The notes below the pieces were generated by a model. The model ran no database searches. It saw only the letters and a program-made list of their open reading frames with translations, and was not told the DNA's origin. A program made the translations under genes and the position numbers. A stretch of 62,162 nt of DNA from Paenibacillus phocaeensis (GTDB lineage: Bacteria; Bacillota; Bacilli; Paenibacillales; Paenibacillaceae): assembly GCF_900021165.1 (NCBI RefSeq), contig NZ_FCOQ01000024.1:27661-89822 (forward strand), written 5' to 3'. Shown one piece after another: positions 16,809-25,228 of this stretch (position 1 is the stretch's first letter; every line of letters begins with the position of its first letter).

Positions 16809-17681
16809 ATGAATTTGGACCAGTATCGCCCCATGATTGAAAAGCCGCTTCGAGCTTCCCTGAAACCCGCACAGGAGGTTGGCATCATCCTGCTATCCGC
16901 TTTGCTTGTGGCGGCTGGGCTCGACTTATTCCTGATTCCGCATAAATTGCTGTCCGGCGGCGTAACGGGCGTCGCTTCCATCATCGGTTATTTGACCGGG
17001 TGGAACATCTCGCTTCTCTACTTTCTGCTGAACGTTCCGCTTATTCTATGGGGATGGAGAGCCGTAGGCCGCCGTTATATCGTGCTAAGCTGCATCTCCG
17101 TCGTCAGTACCACCTGGTTTATCTCGATCATCCCCGAGGTGCAAGTCACCCATGATCCGATTCTGGCGGCGGTATTTGGCGGTATTATTTCAGCGGCAGG
17201 CATCGGATTTTCACTGCGCGTTGGCGGTTCAACCGGGGGATTTGACATTCTCGGTTCCATCGTCACGCGAAAAAGGGACGTCCCCATGGGGAACATCCTC
17301 TTTCTGCTTAATGGGCTGGTGATCCTGGCGCTGGGCTTTTTTCAAAGCTGGGACTTAGCCTTGTATTCGATGTTGTCGACCTTCGTGAAAGGGAAAGTCG
17401 TCGATATGATCCACGTCGGGCATATCAAGGTGACTTGCTTCATCATTACGAAACGCAAAGAAGAGATGCTCTGCCAACTGCGCAAGCTGCATCACGGCAT
17501 CACCTGCCTTCATTCCGAAGGGGGATACCGCGAGGAGCAGAACTATACTCTGATGACCGTAACAACCCGGTACGAGCTGGCGGCCGTCCGAAAAGCGGTG
17601 GTCGACACAGACCCGCACGCGTTCATGAATGTGGTCCAATCCGTTGAAATTCTCGGACGATTCACCCGACCGCTCAAATAG
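16809..17681 (+). CDS. YitT family membrane protein (DUF2179)
   Basis: This 290-residue protein has five or six TM helices in its N-terminal two thirds, with family motifs LSGGVTGVA, LNVPL and GGSTGGFDI, and a C-terminal cytoplasmic DUF2179 domain (KVTCFIITKRKEEM to AFMNVVQSVEILGRF). YitT proteins are abundant in Bacillales; their transport role is not established. The stop is 5 nt from the stop of the convergent siderophore-binding protein gene, and no terminator is visible between them. Confidence 0.92.
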   Translation: MNLDQYRPMIEKPLRASLKPAQEVGIILLSALLVAAGLDLFLIPHKLLSGGVTGVASIIGYLTGWNISLLYFLLNVPLILWGWRAVGRRYIVLSCISVVSTTWFISIIPEVQVTHDPILAAVFGGIISAAGIGFSLRVGGSTGGFDILGSIVTRKRDVPMGNILFLLNGLVILALGFFQSWDLALYSMLSTFVKGKVVDMIHVGHIKVTCFIITKRKEEMLCQLRKLHHGITCLHSEGGYREEQNYTLMTVTTRYELAAVRKAVVDTDPHAFMNVVQSVEILGRFTRPLK

Positions 17682-17686
17682 CAAAT

Positions 17687-18721
17687 TTACTCTAGCTCAT
17701 AAATTTTGTAGAGTTCATCAAGCAGCAGATTGGCCGCTTTAATGCCGCCGGCGGTGTTCCAGATCGCATCGTCAACTTTATAGGTCTTCCCGTTCTTGAC
17801 GGCGTTCAAATTATTCCACAACGGATCGTTCGTCCAATCCAATTCGGTCTGATTGGCTTTGCCGTCACCCGTTTCATAAGTAAAGTAGAATAAACGGTCG
17901 GCATCCACCTCAGGCAGCCGTTCTTTGGTAATCTCATCAACAAACGTGTCTTTGGCGTTCAACGTCATCGGATTTCTGGCCAGACCCAGTTGTTCAAAAA
18001 TGATTCCGGAGAACGTGTTCGTATGGTAAACGCGCGTTTTGCCGTCCATAAACCGGACAACCGATACGGTTTCTTTCAACTTATCACCGGCTTTGGCTTT
18101 AAAATCCGCAATCCGTGCTTCGAAGTCAGCCAGCAGCTCATTGCCGCGATCAGTTTGGCCCAGCGCCTCCGCATAGAGCTTGAAGTTGTTCATCCAGTTG
18201 CCGCGCAGGTCCTCCGACATGACGGTAGGAGCAATTGCCTGAAGCTGCTCGTAAACTTTCTCCTGGCGCATTTTGTTCCCGATAATGAGATCAGGCTGCA
18301 GCCCGGCAATGAGCTCCAGGTTCGGCTGACTTTCTTCGCCTACGACCGTAACTCCCTCCATCTCGTCCTGGATATGCGCATACCAGGGATCCCCCGTCCA
18401 GGAACGAACCGCTCCGACCGGTTTGACGCCCAATGCCAGCAGCGCTTCTGTTCCCTCATTCGTTAGAACTACAACTTTTTGCGGTACCCCAACGATTTCA
18501 GTCTCCCCCAGCGCATGCTTGACGGTGCGTTTCCCCTCACTTCCCGCAGATTGGCTCCCCCCTTGGCTGTCGGCAGCAGTGTTCTCATTCGATCCGGTCT
18601 TGCCTGACGCTCCCTGATTTCCATCCTTGCCGCATCCTGCGACAACGAGTACAAGCGCCAGCAGAACGAATGCCCACCAGATGGAGCGGCCGCGATAAGT
18701 TTGGCTACGAGTCGAGTTCAT
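17687..18721 (-). CDS. Ferric-siderophore binding lipoprotein (YfiY/FhuD type)
   Basis: This 344-residue surface lipoprotein has an N-terminal hydrophobic segment (WWAFVLLALVLVVAGC) with lipobox VAGC, a Ser/Gly/Asn linker, and a periplasmic-binding fold of the helical-backbone class (KVVVLTNEGTEALLALGVKPVGA, LQPDLIIGNK). It should bind a ferric hydroxamate or carboxylate siderophore and feed the two permeases transcribed divergently from 18899. Its promoter carries a perfect-core Fur box. The specific siderophore cannot be read from sequence; B. subtilis YfiYZ/YfhA handle schizokinen and arthrobactin. Confidence 0.93.
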   Translation of the reverse strand: MNSTRSQTYRGRSIWWAFVLLALVLVVAGCGKDGNQGASGKTGSNENTAADSQGGSQSAGSEGKRTVKHALGETEIVGVPQKVVVLTNEGTEALLALGVKPVGAVRSWTGDPWYAHIQDEMEGVTVVGEESQPNLELIAGLQPDLIIGNKMRQEKVYEQLQAIAPTVMSEDLRGNWMNNFKLYAEALGQTDRGNELLADFEARIADFKAKAGDKLKETVSVVRFMDGKTRVYHTNTFSGIIFEQLGLARNPMTLNAKDTFVDEITKERLPEVDADRLFYFTYETGDGKANQTELDWTNDPLWNNLNAVKNGKTYKVDDAIWNTAGGIKAANLLLDELYKIYELE

Positions 18722-18763
18722 GATTCAGTTTCCCCCTTAAAAGTGTGTCTCCCTTTACAAACT

Positions 18764-18782
18764 GATAATGATTATCATCTTC
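18764..18782 (-). promoter_or_regulatory. Fur box at the binding-protein promoter
   Basis: GATAATGATTATCAT (18764-18778) is an exact core of the Fur consensus. It lies just downstream of the minus-strand -10, over the expected start of transcription, so iron-loaded Fur would block it. Confidence 0.9.
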
Positions 18783-18785
18783 ACG

Positions 18786-18814
18786 AATATAGGGCATGGA
18801 CCTTTCGTTGTCAA
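18786..18814 (-). promoter_or_regulatory. Sigma-A promoter of the siderophore-binding gene
   Basis: On the minus strand TTGACA (18809-18814) and TATATT (18786-18791) are separated by 17 bp, a near-consensus vegetative promoter. It lies between the two Fur boxes. Confidence 0.85.
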
Positions 18815-18822
18815 TACATTAA

Positions 18823-18842
18823 GAATGATTCTCATAATCATT
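18823..18842 (+). promoter_or_regulatory. Fur box at the permease promoter
   Basis: AATGATTCTCATAATCATT is a good dyad match to the Fur consensus. It overlaps the start of the plus-strand -35 at 18841. Confidence 0.85.
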
Positions 18843-18869
18843 GACAGTCTCTTCCCCATCTTCTAAGAT
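18841..18869 (+). promoter_or_regulatory. Sigma-A promoter of the siderophore permease operon
   Basis: TTGACA (18841-18846), a 17-bp spacer and TAAGAT (18864-18869) form a strong promoter, 30-45 nt before the permease start. The Fur box overlaps its -35, implying iron repression. Confidence 0.85.
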
Positions 18870-18898
18870 TTAATGGACATTATCTATTCGATCGGAAA

Positions 18899-19894
18899 GT
18901 GGGAAAATACCTCATGAAAGGTTTCGGCTTGTTGATTTGTGCGTTGGCTTTGGCCGCAGCGCTCGTATGTAGTATCAGCTTTGGCGTGACGGACATCCCC
19001 TTCCCTGCGGTCTGGGAATCCTTTGTCCGTCCGAACGGCAGCAACGAGCATCTGCTTATTCAAACGGCCCGCGTGCCGCGTGCCTTCATCGCTGCCGCCG
19101 TCGGGGCCTGCCTCGCCGTTGCGGGGGCGCTGATGCAGGTGATCACCCGGAATCCGATCGCTTCGCCCAGCACGCTGGGCGTCAATTCCGGAGCAGCTTT
19201 CTTCATCATCCTGGCGTCCGGATGGCTGGGTCTGTCGGGCATGCAGGCTTTGACCTGGGTTGCGCTGGTCGGAGCCGCCCTGAGCGGTGCGGTGGTCTTC
19301 ACCCTTGGAAGCCTCGGACGGGACGGCATGACGCCGCTGAAGATTACGCTGGCCGGCGCGTCGATGGCCGCATTCTTCTATTCCTTGACTCAAGGGCTGA
19401 TGCTCTCCGACGGCAAAATGTTCGACCAGGTGCTCGTCTGGCTGGTTGGTTCCGTGGCGGGAAGGGAAACGGATCAACTCCTGAATGTGCTGCCCTATAT
19501 GGGGATCGGGATGGTTATCGCCCTCCTGTTGGCCGTCCAACTCAACGTACTGGCGATGGGGGATACCGTGGCGCAAGGTCTCGGCCAACGTACAGGCCTG
19601 ATCAAGACGCTCTCCGCAGCCGCCGTCATTCTGTTAGCCGGGAGCTCCGTGGCCGTGGCCGGACCGATCGCGTTCGTCGGCATCATCATCCCGCATATCG
19701 TCCGCCATTTCGTCGGAACGGATCACCGCTGGATTTTGCCATATTGCGCTTTGTCCGGAGCCTTGCTGCTCGTATCGGCCGACATCGGCTCCAGATACAT
19801 CGCCATGCCGAAGGAAATCCCGGTCGGCGTCATGACCGCGATCTTGGGCGTCCCGTTCTTCGTTTACATCGCTAGGAAAGGGGTGAAGAACTGA
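18899..19894 (+). CDS. FecCD-type siderophore ABC permease, first subunit
   Basis: This 331-residue permease has about nine or ten TM helices and FecCD motifs (RVPRAFIAAAVGACLAVAGALMQ, NPIASPSTLGVNSGA, AGPIAFVGIIIPHIVR). It pairs with the next gene, whose ATG overlaps its stop by one base. The start is uncertain: GTG at 18899 or ATG at 18914 (MKGFGLL), and neither has a strong ribosome site. The operon has no ATPase, which in related Bacillales is a shared YusV-like protein encoded elsewhere. Confidence 0.92.
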   Translation: MGKYLMKGFGLLICALALAAALVCSISFGVTDIPFPAVWESFVRPNGSNEHLLIQTARVPRAFIAAAVGACLAVAGALMQVITRNPIASPSTLGVNSGAAFFIILASGWLGLSGMQALTWVALVGAALSGAVVFTLGSLGRDGMTPLKITLAGASMAAFFYSLTQGLMLSDGKMFDQVLVWLVGSVAGRETDQLLNVLPYMGIGMVIALLLAVQLNVLAMGDTVAQGLGQRTGLIKTLSAAAVILLAGSSVAVAGPIAFVGIIIPHIVRHFVGTDHRWILPYCALSGALLLVSADIGSRYIAMPKEIPVGVMTAILGVPFFVYIARKGVKN

Positions 19895-20943
19895 TGGCCA
19901 AATCCGGTAAAATTGCCGCGTTCCCCGTCCCATCGCTCGTGCAGGCGAAGAAGAAAAGAACCATGTGGATATGCCTGCTCCTGTCTCTCCTCTGTCTGGT
20001 CATGATGGTCGTCAGCGTGGGGGTCAGCAGTCATTACCTCCCTCCCCTGACCGTGTTGAAGTCCTTGTTCGGCTTAGCCGAACCGGGAGATCAGGTCATT
20101 GTAGTAAACTTGCGCCTGCCGCGAATTCTGGTTGCCGTATTGGTCGGGGCTTCCTTGGCCGTGGCCGGGGCGATTTTGCAGGGCGTCATCCGCAATCCGC
20201 TGGCTTCGCCCGATGTTGCGGGAATCACCGAAGGGGCCTCGCTAGGCGCCATTCTGTTTATATACCTGTTCCAGGGCGCGGTCTCGATTCACTGGATGCC
20301 ACTCGCATCGATCTTGGGCGCGTTCCTCGTAACGGCATTATTGTATGTGCTGGCCTGGAAAAAAGGCGCATCCCCGCTGCGGATCATCCTCATCGGGATT
20401 GGCGTATCCGCCGCAATTAAATCGCTGTCGTTTATGCTGATCATCTCCGGGCCGATGCAGCAGGCCAACCAGTCGCTCACGTTTATGACCGGCAGCATCT
20501 ATGGCGTCTCCTGGGAGAGCGACGTATTGACGCTGCTGCCGTGGACGGCCGTCTTGCTGATCCTGACCTGGCTGCAAGCCCGCCAGGTGAACATCCAGGC
20601 CTTGGGCGACGATATCGCCACCAGCGTAGGCTCCCGCGTGCAGCTGCAGCGTCTGCTGCTGATCGGGCTCAGCATATCGCTCGCCGGCGCCGCGGTGGCG
20701 ATCGGCGGCGCCATCGCCTTTATCGGGCTGATGGCGCCGCATATGGCCCGCCGGTTGACCGGGCCGTCCTTCTCCGGCGTGCTCCCCGTCAGCGCGCTGC
20801 TGGGCGCGTTGATCCTGCTTGTCGCGGATCTGGTCGCCCGCACGGCTTTTTTGCCCCGGGACGTGCCTGCCGGCGTGTTGACAGCGGCGATCGGGGCGCC
20901 GTTCTTCATGGTGCTGCTGTATCGCAACCGCAATCGATTTTGA
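19894..20943 (+). CDS. FecCD-type siderophore ABC permease, second subunit
   Basis: This 349-residue partner of the preceding permease has a longer basic N terminus (AKKKRTMWICLLLSLL) and the family blocks RLPRILVAVLVGASLAVAGAILQ, NPLASPDVAGITEGAS and GGAIAFIGLMAPHMAR. It forms the transmembrane channel for ferric-siderophore import. It ends the Fur-controlled plus-strand operon. Downstream there is no simple terminator but a large palindromic element (20980-21155). Confidence 0.92.
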   Translation: MAKSGKIAAFPVPSLVQAKKKRTMWICLLLSLLCLVMMVVSVGVSSHYLPPLTVLKSLFGLAEPGDQVIVVNLRLPRILVAVLVGASLAVAGAILQGVIRNPLASPDVAGITEGASLGAILFIYLFQGAVSIHWMPLASILGAFLVTALLYVLAWKKGASPLRIILIGIGVSAAIKSLSFMLIISGPMQQANQSLTFMTGSIYGVSWESDVLTLLPWTAVLLILTWLQARQVNIQALGDDIATSVGSRVQLQRLLLIGLSISLAGAAVAIGGAIAFIGLMAPHMARRLTGPSFSGVLPVSALLGALILLVADLVARTAFLPRDVPAGVLTAAIGAPFFMVLLYRNRNRF

Positions 20944-20979
20944 TGTCCCCGCTCGTCCTGTGCCCTGTTGGCAGCCAAA

Positions 20980-21155
20980 TGCAAACGTGCATCCGAGAAC
21001 AAGCCAAATCACGATGATCATGCGTTGAGATGCAAAAGTGCATTTGAATTTGGCGGATTTAAGGGATATTCCCTAAGATGGCGAAAATCGCCTGCAGATT
21101 TACATTTGGTTCGTGCAAATCGCCCGATGGTGCCGAAATGAAATGCACTTTTGCA
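20980..21155. repeat. Palindromic intergenic element, locus D
   Basis: Forward cores at 20980-20992 (TGCAAACGTGCAT) and 21031-21043 (TGCAAAAGTGCAT) mirror inverted cores at 21092-21104 and 21143-21155. Spacing is 51 nt in both arms. The centre near 21068 is the hairpin AGGGATATTCCCT. It sits between convergent operons and may also serve as a terminator. It shares architecture, not core sequence, with loci A, B and C. Confidence 0.8.
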
Positions 21156-21180
21156 CTTGGACCGACGTCTGATGAACGAA

Positions 21181-21215
21181 AGCCGGCGCCCCCTCAGGGA
21201 CGCCGGCTTGTTTAA
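21181..21215 (-). terminator. Terminator of the ABC-2 exporter operon
   Basis: On the minus strand AAGCCGGCGTCCC pairs with GGGGCGCCGGCTT around a 3-4 nt loop, followed by a weak T-rich tail (TTTCGTT). It begins 2 nt after the operon's last stop codon. Confidence 0.75.
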
Positions 21216-21216
21216 G

Positions 21217-22002
21217 TTAGGATCCTGCACCCCGGTACCGCTTCACGCCATAATTCCAGGCGGTCAGACCGATCGCCAAGAATACGACGCCGACGAGCGG
21301 GGTCAGCCAAGCCATTTGCCGCATCTCCTCGCGTTCCAGGAAGAGCGAAGCCGGATAGACGCCAACGAAAGCAAACGGCAAAATCCACGTCAACAACACT
21401 TGAATCGCCCGGTTGTAAATCGTCACCGGGTAACGCCCATAACCCTGCACGTTGTACATGAGCGGCAGGATGCCGGTCGGCGCGTCCGAGTAAAACGACA
21501 GGGACGTCAAAGTGGTATAGATCCCCGTGTAGATCGCAACCGCGCTAAACGTGAACAACAACAATACGGGGATCGTCCACCACTCGAAGCTGAGACCCAA
21601 CTGTCCCCCGCTGATCACCATGATGATGCCCCCGATGATCGAGCCGACCAGCGCCGGCGGATCAACGTTTTCCAGAAAGATCTGGAACAGGTTATAAGCC
21701 GGCCGGGTCATGATCCGGTCCATTTCGCCTTTGACGATATACCGTTCGCTGAAGTTCCACAGGTTGATGAAACAGCTGAATATGCCAAACGGAACCATAA
21801 AGAAGCCGTAAACGAACACTACTTCGCTCTCGCTCCAGCCGCCCAGGCTGTTGGTGTGCATGAAGATGACAAAGATAAAGATCAAGTTCGTCGCCTGAAA
21901 CAACAAGTCGGAGATGACTTCCACCCAGAAATCGGCACGGTAGGTCATGCGGGTTTTCATATAATTTTTCAAATATTCGCCCATGAGGCCTAAGTAGTAC
22001 AT
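21217..22002 (-). CDS. ABC-2 type permease, second subunit (DUF990-like)
   Basis: This 261-residue protein has six TM helices of the ABC-2 (Nod/daunorubicin) class, with EYLKNYMKTRMTYRADFWVEV at the cytoplasmic N terminus. GGGGG precedes the ATG, 4 nt after the stop of the first permease. With the other permease and the ATPase it forms a complete exporter of the family often annotated as a viologen or daunorubicin-like transporter. The substrate is unknown. Confidence 0.88.
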   Translation of the reverse strand: MYYLGLMGEYLKNYMKTRMTYRADFWVEVISDLLFQATNLIFIFVIFMHTNSLGGWSESEVVFVYGFFMVPFGIFSCFINLWNFSERYIVKGEMDRIMTRPAYNLFQIFLENVDPPALVGSIIGGIIMVISGGQLGLSFEWWTIPVLLLFTFSAVAIYTGIYTTLTSLSFYSDAPTGILPLMYNVQGYGRYPVTIYNRAIQVLLTWILPFAFVGVYPASLFLEREEMRQMAWLTPLVGVVFLAIGLTAWNYGVKRYRGAGS

Positions 22003-22006
22003 TCCC

Positions 22007-22810
22007 TTAACCCCCTTGCACGAACAGGCGCTTCCGCGACGCGCGGTAGAGCCCTATCATCGGAATGAGCAGGATCACAAACCAGACAACCTGAATGCCG
22101 AGCACGCTCCAGATCGAAGCGCCTTGAATCCGGCCGGTAAAGACCGAACCCGGCAAATACGTGATCGCCTGGAACGGAAGGAACGACATGATGCCGCCCA
22201 GCCAGGACGGGAACAAGCTAATCGGGATGATCAAGCCCGAGAACAAATCGACGACAACGCGCTTCATGCGCATAAAGCCTTCGTTATTTTCCACGAAAAA
22301 GGACATCAGTCCTGTGATCACGTTCAATTGTGAGTTGATCAGAAAGCTGAAGAACAGCATCACGAGGAACCCTGCCCAAGCGCTCGCCTCGGTCGGCAGC
22401 TTGACCGGAAACAACAGCATGGCAATCGCCATGCCGGGAACCATCAGCATGATGAAGCGGAACATGCCTTCTCCGAAGCCCTGCATCATTTTGACGATGA
22501 GATAGTTATAAGGGCGAATGAATTGGATCGCGATGCTTCCGTCGCGGATGTCCGTGGAAATTTCCCGGTCCAGGTTGTTGAAATAAAACGCCCGGGCCAT
22601 CCAGGAAACGGCCAGGTAGGTCGTCATCTGCGAGGCGGTAAAGCCGCCCAGTTCGCCGCCGCTGCCGTAAATCGCCTTCCATGTAAAATAGTAAACCCCG
22701 ATGTTGAGCGAATAGATCAAGATGCCCGAATAGTAGTTCACTCGATAAGCCAGCATCGTCAAGAACCGGATGCGGATAAAATCGAGGTACGCCCCCCATT
22801 GGTTAGACAT
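22007..22810 (-). CDS. ABC-2 type permease, first subunit
   Basis: This 267-residue protein begins MSNQWGAYLDFIRIRFL and has six TM helices. The ATG at 22808-22810 overlaps the end of the ATPase gene by 8 nt; the upstream open extension is the ATPase reading frame's shadow. It pairs with the neighbour at 21217. The two share family but not close sequence, as expected for a heterodimeric export channel. Confidence 0.88.
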   Translation of the reverse strand: MSNQWGAYLDFIRIRFLTMLAYRVNYYSGILIYSLNIGVYYFTWKAIYGSGGELGGFTASQMTTYLAVSWMARAFYFNNLDREISTDIRDGSIAIQFIRPYNYLIVKMMQGFGEGMFRFIMLMVPGMAIAMLLFPVKLPTEASAWAGFLVMLFFSFLINSQLNVITGLMSFFVENNEGFMRMKRVVVDLFSGLIIPISLFPSWLGGIMSFLPFQAITYLPGSVFTGRIQGASIWSVLGIQVVWFVILLIPMIGLYRASRKRLFVQGG

Positions 22811-23855
22811 GAATGACCGCACCTTCTTTGCTTTCCGCTTCCGCATCCGCCGGTTTGTCCGCTGAGCCGGATTGATAGATGCTGCGGACAATCTCATCCG
22901 TATTGGTTTCGATGATTTTGATGTCGGTGATGTCCGCCTGGCCGACAACCTGCCCCAGCACCTCGGAGACACCGATGTCCCGCGGGATCCAGACTTTGGC
23001 GTTCAAATCGTTCTCCGCCGTCCAGATCACAGGCAGCGCTCCCGTCCAACCTCGCAGCTGCTCGAGCTTGGTGGCCGTCCCGAACTGGAACAGCACCTCC
23101 TTGCCCGTGCCCCAACGGTCCTTCAACTCTTCCAAGCCGCCGTCATAAATAATCCGGCCGTCGTCGAGCATAATGACCCGGGAGCAAAGGGCTTCAATAT
23201 CCTGCAGGTCATGCGTCGTCAACAGGATCGTCGTGCCATACTCGCGGTTCATGTCCTTCAGAAAATCACGAATCTCCGATTTCACCACGATGTCCAGACC
23301 AATCGTCGGCTCGTCCAGAAAGACGATCGACGGGTTGTGCAGCAGCGCCGCGACCAGCTCGCAGCGCATCCGTTGGCCCAGGCTCAGCTTGCGAACCGGG
23401 CGGTTCAGCAGGTCCTGCAGTTGCAGGCGTTCCACCAGTTCGTCAAGCCGTTTCTTGTATTCGGCCTGCGGCACCCGATAGACCTTGCGCAGCAGCTCGA
23501 ACGACTCGATCACGCCGATATCCCACCAGAGCTGGCTGCGCTGGCCGAAGACAACGCCGATATGCTGCACGAACTTCTCTCGTTCGGCGTACGGCACGAA
23601 GCCGCCGACCTTCAAATGGCCCGATGTCGGCACGAGAATGCCGGTGAGCATTTTGATCGTCGTCGATTTCCCGGCCCCGTTCTCCCCGATATATCCGCAG
23701 ATCTCCCCCTCCGGAATCTGAAACGAAATATCTTTCACGGCGGCCACTTCGTTGTATTCCCGCTTAAATAAATCAAGAAAGGCCCCTTTGAGGCCTTCGC
23801 GGTTTTTCTGCACTTTAAAAGTTTTGCGCAAATCGCGCACTTCAATGGCAGCCAT
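22803..23855 (-). CDS. ABC-2 exporter ATP-binding protein
   Basis: This 350-residue ATPase has Walker A GENGAGKST (about residue 60), Q-loop FGQRSQLWWD, signature LSLGQRMR, Walker B IVFLDEP and the switch His in TTHD. A C-terminal extension of about 90 residues follows the nucleotide-binding domain, as in daunorubicin-type exporters. GAGGG precedes the ATG. A minus-strand TATAAT at 23916-23921 is a possible -10, with a weak -35. It energises the two permeases that follow. Confidence 0.93.
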   Translation of the reverse strand: MAAIEVRDLRKTFKVQKNREGLKGAFLDLFKREYNEVAAVKDISFQIPEGEICGYIGENGAGKSTTIKMLTGILVPTSGHLKVGGFVPYAEREKFVQHIGVVFGQRSQLWWDIGVIESFELLRKVYRVPQAEYKKRLDELVERLQLQDLLNRPVRKLSLGQRMRCELVAALLHNPSIVFLDEPTIGLDIVVKSEIRDFLKDMNREYGTTILLTTHDLQDIEALCSRVIMLDDGRIIYDGGLEELKDRWGTGKEVLFQFGTATKLEQLRGWTGALPVIWTAENDLNAKVWIPRDIGVSEVLGQVVGQADITDIKIIETNTDEIVRSIYQSGSADKPADAEAESKEGAVIHV

Positions 23856-24016
23856 GGGTATCCCTCGCTTATTGAAAATTTTGAATCTGTTATAGAAAAT
23901 AAGAGTCCGCTAAAAATTATATAGTAACTCTCATCAAAGCACCACCCCTAAGGCGCGAGTTTTGGAAATCCGGGTGTCAGGCCGGTCAGGGTCTATGGTT
24001 GGGACGCCTTTTCACC

Positions 24017-24092
24017 ATTATCCCTTTGGCTCAGAAAACAAGATGAATCTCATTCTGAGGCCCAATCTTATTCCCTTAACGAAAGGGATAAT
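24017..24092. other. Structured intergenic sequence with competing hairpins
   Basis: ATTATCCCTTT (24017-24027) is complementary to AAAGGGATAAT (24082-24092), enclosing an inner stem CTCAGAA/TTCTGAG (24030-24036, 24053-24059). The same AAAGGGATAA can instead pair with TTATTCCCTT (24068-24077). These are two mutually exclusive folds. The 345-bp gap 23856-24200 has no supported gene. I cannot match the structure to a known RNA class. Confidence 0.5.
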
Positions 24093-24126
24093 CGTGCAAA
24101 GGCTGCGAGATTATAGCTCCCTGCTC

Positions 24127-24180
24127 AAAAAAACAGCCGGCTCAACGTCTAAAAAAGACGGCAAGTCGGCCAAGTCAATT
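24127..24180 (-). terminator. Probable terminator of the GDPD operon
   Basis: On the minus strand an imperfect stem (GCCGACTTGCCGTCT against AGACGTTGAGCCGGC) is followed by GTTTTTTT, 25 nt after the GDPD stop codon. Confidence 0.65.
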
Positions 24181-24200
24181 TCGTTATTTCGTATCTAAGT

Positions 24201-25196
24201 CTAAGGGATATCCCGCGGCCGCACTGCCTTCGCAATCCGGTCGATCCGGTTCGTCCAGATCCATCCGGAGTATCCTGCCGGCAGGCGCTTGATATCTTCC
24301 GGCGTATCGAAACCGCTGGAGAAGTCGCTGCCGTCGCCGCCTACCACCACGACGCGGGTATTTGCCCGCTCCATGCGGCTTAGGAATTTGTCGGGCCAGC
24401 CCCACAGCCAGGGCGCGATTTTCTCTGGGACGTGCAGCTCGGTGTTTCGGCACACCTCCGGGATGTAACCCGTCCAGCCGGAGGCCTCGTAGGACAGCAG
24501 ACATTGCTTTAATGTCGCTTTGGACATGGCCCTGATCTCCGGCAGCAGCTCCTTCAAGGCTGCGATGGGCTGATCCCCGCCGTAAACCGTCAGCAACCCC
24601 TGCTCCTCTCTCGTCAGGGTCGAGAGGTAGGTTGCCAACTGCTTGCCTTCTTCGGGATCTTCACTTTTTATATGCAGCAAGAAGGCCTTGCCCGGAAAAT
24701 GCTCCACCACTTCAGGCAGCGACGGCATCAGCCCGACCCCCTTGCCGCGGAACGGATACGTCTTGCCCTGATCGGCCGTATAGCCGTAACCGATATCCAG
24801 CATCTTCAGCTCGGCCATCGTATAATCTTGGGTTGTTCCTTCGACATTGGTGCGACAATCCAGCGTCCAATCGTGGAACACGGCAAACTGCCCGTCCTTG
24901 GTCGGCTTCAGATCCAGCTCCACCATGTCTGCACCTGCTGCAAACGCCGCTTCCATGGAAGGCAGCGTGTTCTCCAGATATTCGTGCTCCGGCTCGTATA
25001 TCCGCTCGGCCGTGCACGTATCCTTCTCGATCCCGTCCATCGGGAACGTTTGCGCGAGCCCGCGATGGGCCAGCAGCTTGGGTTCTTCACCGCGGGCCGC
25101 GGTCAAATGCGGCGTGTTATTAATATAAATGAAAACGATAAGAACAAGGATCGTCCATAACGTTTTTTTTCGAACCCTAGATCTGATCTTGCGCAA
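24201..25196 (-). CDS. Membrane-anchored glycerophosphodiester phosphodiesterase-like protein
   Basis: This protein of about 331 residues has one N-terminal TM anchor (TLWTILVLIVFIYI) and an extracytoplasmic GDPD TIM barrel: HRG in KLLAHRGLAQTFP, ENTLPSMEAA, MVELDLKPTKDGQFAVFHDWTLDC. GDPDs hydrolyse glycerophosphodiesters, and membrane-bound forms may act on lipid headgroups or teichoic acids. The C-terminal half diverges. The TTG at 25194-25196 has GGGGGG 7 nt upstream; a TTG 8 codons earlier overlaps the ribosome site. It follows the FHA regulator gene by 32 nt, so the two likely share an operon. Confidence 0.85.
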   Translation of the reverse strand: MRKIRSRVRKKTLWTILVLIVFIYINNTPHLTAARGEEPKLLAHRGLAQTFPMDGIEKDTCTAERIYEPEHEYLENTLPSMEAAFAAGADMVELDLKPTKDGQFAVFHDWTLDCRTNVEGTTQDYTMAELKMLDIGYGYTADQGKTYPFRGKGVGLMPSLPEVVEHFPGKAFLLHIKSEDPEEGKQLATYLSTLTREEQGLLTVYGGDQPIAALKELLPEIRAMSKATLKQCLLSYEASGWTGYIPEVCRNTELHVPEKIAPWLWGWPDKFLSRMERANTRVVVVGGDGSDFSSGFDTPEDIKRLPAGYSGWIWTNRIDRIAKAVRPRDIP

Positions 25197-25228
25197 GTCA
25201 AGTCCCCCCGATCCTCCCAACCCAATAC

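Noticed and set aside
18884..19588. 234-codon minus-strand open frame rich in Arg, Gln, His
   Set aside because: Shadow of the siderophore permease; composition typical of antisense translation.
23962..24198. 78-codon plus-strand open frame
   Set aside because: No ribosome site; it spans the structured element and the GDPD terminator.
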